This document shows positions 6,341 to 11,564 of a stretch of 11,564 nucleotides of DNA, one piece after another. Position 1 is the first letter of the stretch. Each line of letters opens with the position of its first letter. Source of the DNA: JAWXBT01 sp964523015. GTDB taxonomy: Bacteria; Bdellovibrionota_C; UBA2361; J135. The notes beneath the pieces were generated by a model. It saw nothing but the letters and a program-made list of their open reading frames with translations. It made no database searches and had not been told where the DNA came from. The DNA lies in NCBI GenBank assembly GCA_964523015.1, contig CAZFXN010000067.1, forward strand, positions 1 through 11,564, written 5' to 3'. The position numbers and the translations under genes were made by a program.

Positions 6341-8017
6341 CTACACTTTTTGCCAAGTATTAATTTGCCGAACTAAAAGTCCACCAGTGTATAGGAGTGT
6401 CCCAACGACAACTAAAGCGACTATTCTCGCAATTGAGTCTGCTGAGTTGATATCGTAAAAGAGAACCTTTACGGCAACTATGGCAAATACAAATAGAGTA
6501 GATTTAGCTAAAAGGGCATCACGAAATTTGTGTCCTACAATCAAAAGAACTAATGCAAATGAAGCCCATAATGCAGAAGTAACGTACTGAACTATGGAAA
6601 TAGGTGCGAACTCAGTGGCGATTCGACTTAGTGCATTTAGAGCTTGAATACTGGCTATAGAAAGTAAGAAGAAACTTGGAGTATGAATTTTCAGATCACC
6701 AAAGTATTTTCCAAAAAATAGACCTGCAAAAATAATATTTAAAAATAAAAACTCAATCATTCTATCACCGCCAGAAGTTCCAAGGACTCTAAGATATTCA
6801 ATGCCGATAACAGCAAAGAAAATTAGATATGCTGGCCAAAAATGTTTGTAAGTAAATCCAAACTTTGAAAGTCCGGTCAGTATTAATAATGATAAGAGAC
6901 CAAACCAAGGGGAGAGATGATCCGGCATGATATCTAGATAAACAGTATGAATAATTACAATAGAGATGAATGTTGCAATCATCGGTGAGCTTTGAAGAGA
7001 GCCCCCACCTAAAAGTTTTTTAGCAGAGAGGTAGATTGCGTAAATTATCGCTGCAAATCCCAATCCAAACCACGGAGTATATGAGGGGAGGAGTCGATTT
7101 AATATCTCGTATTCAACAAAATAAAAGAATAATAAAACAGGTAAAAACATCCATGCTTCAAATGATGTCAGTGGCTTTTTAGTGATAGATGAGAATGCTC
7201 CAACACTTATAGCCATAATCATAAATTGAGTAGTTTGTATGATGAGTGCGTTTGATAGCTCAATCGTATCACCAGCCCCCAGATGACTAATGAATGCTCC
7301 ATAAAAAATACCAATGGCAAGGTAAGCAGTAAGTCCAATTAGTAACCTGCGGTGAAGAAGAATCGCACAAATACAGTAAAGAACATCCCAAAATAAAAAA
7401 TAGATTGCATGGTTATGAATATCTGGAGCAGGAGTGTTAATTAGAATAGGAACAAAATAGGTGCCACATATACTGGCAATCAGAAAAAAGTCATGACGGA
7501 AAATTGTAAATATATAAATTGAAAAAAGAGACACTGCGCCAGCAGCAATTGCAGCAGTAAAAGAGTTGTAAAAATTAGAATAAACATGTCCAGCATAAGC
7601 AGACATAAATAAAATTATAACGCCTGCAGCAGCTAGTAGCCCAGAATACGGAGCATCACGCCGATTTAAATGAAGACTACTTACAATCAGGAGCATTCCA
7701 AAAATTATTGCTCCTCCAAGTTGTCTTTCCGGGGTTAACCAGCCTGAATCGACGGCTAATCGAATTAGATAACTTGCCGCTAAAATAAAAAAGAAGATGC
7801 CAACACCCCCAAGGAATCGTCCTCCTTGAGGTTCTGATGACGCAATAGGAGTTTTGTGATTGGCAGAAGTTTTGGCGCTAGCGTTAGAATTAGCTGATGC
7901 TGCTTTCAGAGGTGGTGGTTGCTGTAGATCCTTGTTTATTCCTAGCTGACTTTCAATCTTTAAAAGTCTCTGATCTAGAGTTTTAATAATAGAGAGTATC
8001 TCTGTTTCCCGATCCAT
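6341..8017 (-). CDS. DUF2339 polytopic membrane protein
   Basis: Translated from ATG 8017, this gives 558 residues. The N-terminus is a short predicted coiled coil (residues 3-26, ILSIIKTLDQRLLKIESQLG), followed by a Pro/Ala/Ser/Asn-rich linker (about 33-62). Numerous hydrophobic helices (about 14 or more) then run to the end. The segment after the linker, GGVGIFFFILAASYLIRLAVD then GWLTPERQLGG, matches the DUF2339 pattern of a first helix ending in AxDxGWLxPxxR. Function is unknown; many family members are longer. I chose ATG 8017 because GGGGGTG lies about 4 nt upstream and the product then starts with the coiled coil. The frame is open back to an ATG at 8113, but those 32 codons lie in the divergent promoter region. 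The gene ends in TAG at 6343-6341. Confidence 0.8.
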   Translation of the reverse strand: MDRETEILSIIKTLDQRLLKIESQLGINKDLQQPPPLKAASANSNASAKTSANHKTPIASSEPQGGRFLGGVGIFFFILAASYLIRLAVDSGWLTPERQLGGAIIFGMLLIVSSLHLNRRDAPYSGLLAAAGVIILFMSAYAGHVYSNFYNSFTAAIAAGAVSLFSIYIFTIFRHDFFLIASICGTYFVPILINTPAPDIHNHAIYFLFWDVLYCICAILLHRRLLIGLTAYLAIGIFYGAFISHLGAGDTIELSNALIIQTTQFMIMAISVGAFSSITKKPLTSFEAWMFLPVLLFFYFVEYEILNRLLPSYTPWFGLGFAAIIYAIYLSAKKLLGGGSLQSSPMIATFISIVIIHTVYLDIMPDHLSPWFGLLSLLILTGLSKFGFTYKHFWPAYLIFFAVIGIEYLRVLGTSGGDRMIEFLFLNIIFAGLFFGKYFGDLKIHTPSFFLLSIASIQALNALSRIATEFAPISIVQYVTSALWASFALVLLIVGHKFRDALLAKSTLFVFAIVAVKVLFYDINSADSIARIVALVVVGTLLYTGGLLVRQINTWQKV

Positions 8018-8142
8018 CTGCACCCCCACAATATTGTAAGAGGAATTGTGCTCTATAGCCAAACTTTCATCAAGAACAATAACAGTAGGGAATATTGTAG
8101 ATCCGTGCACCATAATTGATATTGAAAAATTCTTCTCATTTT

Positions 8143-8158
8143 TGGCACAACTTGTGCT
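8143..8158 (+). promoter_or_regulatory. Sigma-54 promoter of the lytic transglycosylase gene
   Basis: TGGCACAACTTGTGCT matches the -24/-12 consensus TGGCACG-N4-TTGCA. The TGGCAC block is perfect and the essential GG and GC sit at the exact spacing; the -12 box reads GTGCT. Transcription would start near 8170, about 20 nt before the ATG at 8190. This also rules out the longer reading frame that opens at 8046. No enhancer-binding-protein site could be identified. Confidence 0.75.
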
Positions 8159-8189
8159 CCTTTATTTCTCATATCTCAGGAATTTGTCT

Positions 8190-9137
8190 ATGAAGGTTAT
8201 ATTTAAACAAGGTTTGGCAGAGCTCACAGGGCGGTTAAATGCTCCTGTTAAACCAGATGCGCTTGATAGTGGAGGCGGTGATTCCTTTCGAACTTTACTT
8301 AGAGATCTATCTCCATTTAACTCACAATCTCCTGATAAAACTAAAGATTTAGCACATTCTCAAAATGGACCTCCTGGCCAAAAATTAAATGATTCAGGCC
8401 CAATGGCAAGTTATAGACCTGCCCCTGCTGAGATGATGGTGCCATCAGTTCCTAGGCTGAACGGTGATTCTGGTGGCGACAATGATCCGCTAGGAGGTGT
8501 CAAAACTCCGACACTACTTGAGGCAAAACGGGTGCGATCTCCAAATCCATATAAGGAATTTAGTAGAGATGAACGAGTCTCAGAGGTTCAAAAAGTAGTT
8601 TCAAATTTTGGCCTTAAGTATGGAATTGACCCAAGCCTTGCTATGGCAGTGGCAGAAACAGAATCAAGCTTTAATCCGAATGCAGTAAGCTCTGATGGTC
8701 ATGCAAGTAAGGGGCTCTTTCAGCTCCTAGATAAAACAGGAAAGGATATGATGGGTCGTTTAAGTTCAGATTTTGAATCCCTTGCATCCTCAAAGAAGTA
8801 TGATCCATTTAATCCTGAATTAAATTCCGAACTGGGAATATCTTATCTTCGATATCTACATGACCTATTTAATAGAGAAGCAAAATTACCAAATGGAAAT
8901 ATAACTGTACCTGCAGCAAATTCTTCCTCTTTGGAAAAACTTGCCGTGGCTGCATACAATGCTGGTGAGGGTAGAGTAAGTGGTGCTCAGGCATCAGCAA
9001 AGAAGGCAGGTAGGAATCCTAGTGAGTATGATCAAGTAGAACCTTATCTGCCCGAATCTACTCAGCAATATGTAAAGAAAGTTGACTTAGCAAGAGCCCG
9101 TTTTGCTGGTCCTGATCCTGATATTGAAAATTCCTAA
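8190..9137 (+). CDS. Flagellum-associated lytic transglycosylase (SLT domain)
   Basis: A 315-residue protein with a long polar, Pro/Gly/Ser-rich N-terminal region (1-125) and a C-terminal SLT/lysozyme-like domain (about 130-305). The catalytic glutamate is expected at E158 in AVAETESSFNPNAVSS. Other family features are GLFQLLDKTG (175-184), GISYLRYLHDLF (216-227) and AAYNAGEGRV (254-263). It should cleave peptidoglycan glycan strands between MurNAc and GlcNAc. There is no Sec signal peptide or membrane helix: the N-terminus is MKVIFKQGLAELTGRL, followed by DSFRTLLRDLS (31-41). With its sigma-54 promoter and the flagellin gene 135 bp downstream, export through the flagellar secretion apparatus is plausible (inference). 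ATG 8190 is chosen because of CAGGA about 9 nt upstream and the promoter position. It is not FlgJ: the rod-binding domain is absent and the catalytic domain is of SLT type. Confidence 0.88.
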   Translation: MKVIFKQGLAELTGRLNAPVKPDALDSGGGDSFRTLLRDLSPFNSQSPDKTKDLAHSQNGPPGQKLNDSGPMASYRPAPAEMMVPSVPRLNGDSGGDNDPLGGVKTPTLLEAKRVRSPNPYKEFSRDERVSEVQKVVSNFGLKYGIDPSLAMAVAETESSFNPNAVSSDGHASKGLFQLLDKTGKDMMGRLSSDFESLASSKKYDPFNPELNSELGISYLRYLHDLFNREAKLPNGNITVPAANSSSLEKLAVAAYNAGEGRVSGAQASAKKAGRNPSEYDQVEPYLPESTQQYVKKVDLARARFAGPDPDIENS

Positions 9138-9157
9138 AAGCGACTCTTTGTAAGCGT

Positions 9158-9173
9158 TGGCAAGCCCTTTGCA
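9158..9173 (+). promoter_or_regulatory. Sigma-54 promoter of the flagellin gene
   Basis: TGGCAAGCCCTTTGCA matches TGGCACG-N4-TTGCA at all but one fixed position (A for C at the sixth base) with exact spacing, including a perfect TTGCA -12 box. Transcription would start near 9185, leaving a leader of about 88 nt before the flagellin ATG. The promoter begins 21 bp after the transglycosylase stop, so the flagellin gene has its own promoter and can also receive read-through. Confidence 0.82.
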
Positions 9174-9184
9174 CTCTACCAACA

Positions 9185-9272
9185 AAAGAGACCTACGCCC
9201 CAGTTCCAAGGAAAAAAAGGACAGGGTGTGTATTAATTTTAGCAGTAAAATTTTCGCCACGGAGAAAAGGCT
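9185..9272 (+). promoter_or_regulatory. Flagellin 5' leader with three GGA motifs (possible CsrA target)
   Basis: The inferred leader contains GGA at 9210-9212, 9219-9221 and 9261-9263. The last belongs to the ribosome binding region GGAGAAAAGG (9261-9270), directly upstream of ATG 9273. GGA triplets, one of them over the Shine-Dalgarno site, are the usual layout of CsrA binding sites, and CsrA (with FliW) controls flagellin translation in several bacteria. No clear hairpin presents these motifs, so this is suggestive only. Confidence 0.35.
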
Positions 9273-10136
9273 ATGAGTTCAATTAATCTACGTACCAATA
9301 TTGCGTCCCTTCAAGCTCAGAGAAATCTCAGCAGAACTACGGGTGCATTAAATACTTCCTATGAGAGGTTATCATCAGGTCTCAGAATTAACAAAGCGAG
9401 AGATGATGCTGCTGGCTTGGCGATTGCTGAGCAGTTAAAAGCTGATTCGCGTATTGCAAGTGTTGCGATCAGAAATGCGAATGATGCGATCTCTGTTATT
9501 GCTATTGCCGATCAAGCGATCGGACAGATTACAAGTGTACTTAGTCGACTGGCAGAATTGGCTACACAATCTGCTAACGGAGTATTTAGTAACGTACAAA
9601 GATCTGCACTACAAAACGAATTTGATGCTCTTAGTAGTGAAATTGAACGTATCGCTATTACAACTGAATTTAACGGATTGGCACTTCTAAGTGGTGGCAG
9701 TCAAGTATTGTTCCAGGTTGGATTTGATGGATCTTCTCTGTCTCAGGTTACATATTCAGGTGTGCAAGCTACATTGACTGCGCTTGGACTTGCTGGCCCA
9801 AATACTTCAGCACCTAGTTACTCAATTCAAGGAAACACCGAGTTAGAATCACAATCTGCAGCAAGAAACGCTCTTGATGCGATAAGTAGTGCGATCTCGA
9901 CTGTTACACGTAACCGAGGATTGCTCGGAGCGGCGGAAAGTCGTCTGGATATTACGATCCAGAACTTACAAGTAGCCCGAGAGAACTTCCTCGCTGCCGA
10001 AAGCCGAATCAGAGACGTTGATGTCGCTTCTGAAGCTGCCGAGTTAACAAGACTTGGAATCTTGCAACAAGCAGGCGCAGCTATCTTAGGACAGGCTAAC
10101 CAGCAACCAGCTCTAGCATTACAGTTAATTCAGTAA
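9273..10136 (+). CDS. fliC: Flagellin, compact D0/D1 type
   Basis: A 287-residue filament subunit. The N-terminal D0/D1 region (about 1-140) has the conserved INLRTNIASLQAQRNLS, SSGLRINKARDDAAGLAI and LAELATQSANG. The C-terminal D1/D0 region (about 196-287) has AESRLDITIQNLQVARENF, ESRIRDVDVASEAAELT and ends GQANQQPALALQLIQ. Only about 55 residues separate them, so the surface-exposed D2/D3 domains of larger flagellins are missing. Flagellins are exported by the flagellar type III apparatus without a cleaved signal, and none is present. GGAGAAAAGG just upstream supports ATG 9273. A near-consensus sigma-54 promoter lies 100 bp upstream. No chaperone, cap or second flagellin gene is in the window; the organism may carry further flagellins elsewhere. 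The gene symbol is by family convention. Confidence 0.95.
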   Translation: MSSINLRTNIASLQAQRNLSRTTGALNTSYERLSSGLRINKARDDAAGLAIAEQLKADSRIASVAIRNANDAISVIAIADQAIGQITSVLSRLAELATQSANGVFSNVQRSALQNEFDALSSEIERIAITTEFNGLALLSGGSQVLFQVGFDGSSLSQVTYSGVQATLTALGLAGPNTSAPSYSIQGNTELESQSAARNALDAISSAISTVTRNRGLLGAAESRLDITIQNLQVARENFLAAESRIRDVDVASEAAELTRLGILQQAGAAILGQANQQPALALQLIQ

Positions 10137-10151
10137 GGTTAGATAGTTTAA

Positions 10152-10166
10152 TTAGAGAGGCTCTAA
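10152..10166. terminator. Short inverted repeat after the flagellin gene
   Basis: TTAGAG-AGG-CTCTAA is a perfect 6-bp stem with a 3-nt loop, 15 bp after the flagellin stop. There is no clear T-run behind it, only AT-rich sequence, so termination is possible but weakly supported. The remaining intergenic sequence to 10273 shows nothing else recognisable. Confidence 0.25.
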
Positions 10167-10273
10167 CAGCAATTATATCCTTAATTTAGGGTGTCCAAAG
10201 CTTAATATAGAATGAATCGAAAGAGTTATATTTTGCATCATTATCCTAGCCCTAATTAACAAAAAATTCCGCT

Positions 10274-11071
10274 GTGTTTTGGCTGAATATGAATGTCCCT
10301 ATTAAGAAAATCCCATGGACCAGCTTCAGTGTCCCCAAAGTCGCTTTGGTTTTTGCGCTGGTCTTAGCGGTTTTTGCTGCAATAGCATTGCCAACTCGTA
10401 AACTGACATCCCCTCCAGACGAATCGGATTCATGCTCAATGGAAGTACGGGGTATGGATGACAGTCGAACTAGTTTCAGTTCCGGACATGATGATATTTA
10501 TGCACCCATAGTAATAGAGATCTTCGGCGAAGAATCAGGATTAGGAGCCGATCGATTTAACGCAACGGTTGATGGAATCTCTATTTCTCGTAGTGACGTA
10601 GAGAAATTCGAATATGTAACAACACTCTACGGACGTCAAATTATCGTCACTCCATTTCCAGCATTAACTTCAAGGGAGACCGGAAATTTAAGAGAGTTTA
10701 ATTTCGAGTATACCTGCCTAAACGGCAAAAAAGCTGTTGAAGAGAAAAATCCAAATCAAAGAATACGGGCTCAAACGTTAAAAGCTGTCAGTGATAATAA
10801 TTCCATCGGTTCGTCGCGCGGGGGAGGGGGAGCAAACGGCAGTGGTGACTCGGGCAACTCCGAAGAATTGCAATCTGCCTCCTGCTATGTGCCATTTACG
10901 GTAGTTGTGCCATTTGTCTATCACACTACTAACGATGGTTTTGAGGTTAATAATTTATTTTTAAATAGATCGCTCGCCGAGTCGCGGGCCCAAAAATTGC
11001 TGCTAGATTTTACATCCGTTGCAGATCCGAATTATGTCGGAGGATTAAACCGAGCATTGATTCGGCAGTGA
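10274..11071 (+). pseudogene. N-terminal part of a membrane-anchored or secreted metzincin, ending at an in-frame TGA
   Basis: The first 265 codons of a protease gene, up to TGA 11069-11071. A hydrophobic segment (about residues 23-41, VALVFALVLAVFAAIAL) follows a basic start, giving a signal anchor or uncleaved signal. The region after it is polar, has cysteines at about 54, in FEYTC and in SASCYVP, and contains a Gly/Ser/Asn-rich linker (about 176-193). From about 202 (ASCYVPFTVVVPFVYHT) a fold begins that appears to be the start of the peptidase domain. The zinc-binding motif is found only downstream of the TGA in the same frame, so this stretch alone cannot be an active protease. The start is unclear: GTG 10274 or ATG 10289, neither with a good ribosome binding site. 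Whether the break is real is discussed in the findings. Confidence 0.7.
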
Positions 11072-11564
11072 TATTCCGCAATCACTTTTAATAACGTAAA
11101 TATCGTATACGTTCCCATTCAGTTTGGATTCCTTCCGCCCAACTTATCGGCCACTCCTGTTTGGAATGGTTCTGGGTTTGTTTATAGGACCAGCTTTTCA
11201 TCGGAAGCATCTGCGCGAGGTTTAATTAGCGATCTCGGGTATCTGCTTGAGTCTGCGCCAGAAGTCCTGCCAGTACTATTAGTCGACGATTTGGGATTAG
11301 GTGCAGATGGTCTTCACAGATGTGGTTTTGTGGAAGTGGTTAACGGGATTGTCGCAGTTACTAACTCCTTTGCCGGCGGTGGATTGGTTCCCGTATGTCC
11401 AACTGAGACCTCTCCTTTAGACATAAGTCACGAGCTCGGGCATATTTTCGGACTATCTCATTATTGGATTAACCAGCAAAACATAATGAGTTATGGCTTA
11501 TCCGTCAGTCAGTTAACATCTGATCAGGCTAAAGCTCTAATGTCCAAAGCCTGTACCACACCCT
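11072..11564 (+). pseudogene. Catalytic part of the metzincin protease, in frame beyond the TGA; cut by the window end
   Basis: Reading on in the frame of the upstream part, no stop occurs for 493 bp up to the window edge. The translation continues smoothly (YSAITFNNVNIVYVPIQF) and reaches HELGHIFGLSH at 11429-11461, the metzincin zinc motif HExxHxxGxxH with E as catalytic base. NIMSYG at 11480-11497 follows and supplies the Met-turn. This fits zinc proteases of the matrixin/reprolysin-like group; the subfamily is not clear. There is no in-frame ATG before the Met-turn and no ribosome binding site, so an independent gene starting here is unlikely. It reads as the second half of one gene split by a single stop codon. 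Confidence 0.75.

Noticed and set aside
8018..8113. DUF2339 start at ATG 8113
   Set aside because: The added residues show no family features and overlap the divergent control region; ATG 8017 has GGGGGTG upstream.
8046..8189. Transglycosylase start at 8046 (48 extra N-terminal residues including a hydrophobic stretch)
   Set aside because: The sigma-54 promoter at 8143-8158 lies inside this extension, so its transcript would begin downstream of 8046; ATG 8190 has a ribosome binding site.
11060..11115. TGA at 11069-11071 as a selenocysteine codon with a downstream SECIS hairpin
   Set aside because: The only nearby stem is a 6-bp AACGTA/TACGTT (11093-11098 / 11108-11113) with an AT-rich loop lacking the usual G/U features, and the position is not a catalytic or cysteine-like site of a metzincin.
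9273..11564. Flagellinolysin, i.e. a flagellin carrying a protease domain
   Set aside because: The flagellin has no inserted domain and the metzincin is a separate gene with its own membrane segment; adjacency alone does not link them.

Overview
The window looks like a piece of an AT-rich Gram-negative bacterial chromosome from a motile organism. Two flagellar genes, a lytic transglycosylase and a flagellin, each sit behind a near-consensus sigma-54 (-24/-12) promoter. That arrangement is common in flagellar regulons of Proteobacteria, Bdellovibrionota and related phyla. The taxon cannot be fixed from this sequence; a deltaproteobacterial or Bdellovibrionota-like origin is only a guess.

Layout. 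Positions 1-54 hold the outer end of an IS3-type insertion sequence that has cut a small exported DUF3015-like gene (minus strand, 52-189) after 45 codons. Positions 190-511 are non-coding and contain four 13-bp tandem repeats (365-416). A visibly GC-richer segment (about 425-1021) carries a small four-helix membrane protein (512-943) closed by a long imperfect hairpin. A DUF3592 membrane protein follows (1123-1836), then a Kef-type cation:proton antiporter with RCK domains (2023-4011). The antiporter gene meets, stop codon against stop codon, a minus-strand gene for an exported or anchored DUF255/YyaL-type thioredoxin-fold protein (4008-6173). Next on the minus strand is a polytopic DUF2339 membrane protein (6341-8017).

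Divergent from the DUF2339 gene is the flagellar block. It comprises a sigma-54 promoter (8143-8158), a lytic transglycosylase with no Sec signal peptide (8190-9137), a second sigma-54 promoter (9158-9173) and a compact D0/D1-only flagellin (9273-10136). The shared promoter class suggests that both genes are switched on at the same stage of flagellum assembly, the transglycosylase opening peptidoglycan and the flagellin building the filament.

The window ends in a membrane-anchored or secreted metzincin protease. Its reading frame is broken by one in-frame TGA at 11069-11071. The zinc motif HELGHIFGLSH and the Met-turn NIMSYG lie downstream of that TGA in the same frame, which stays open to the window edge. 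This is the most unusual observation here: a recent nonsense mutation, a sequencing error or stop readthrough. I saw no CRISPR array, tRNA or rRNA, and nothing that clearly amounts to a new multi-gene system.
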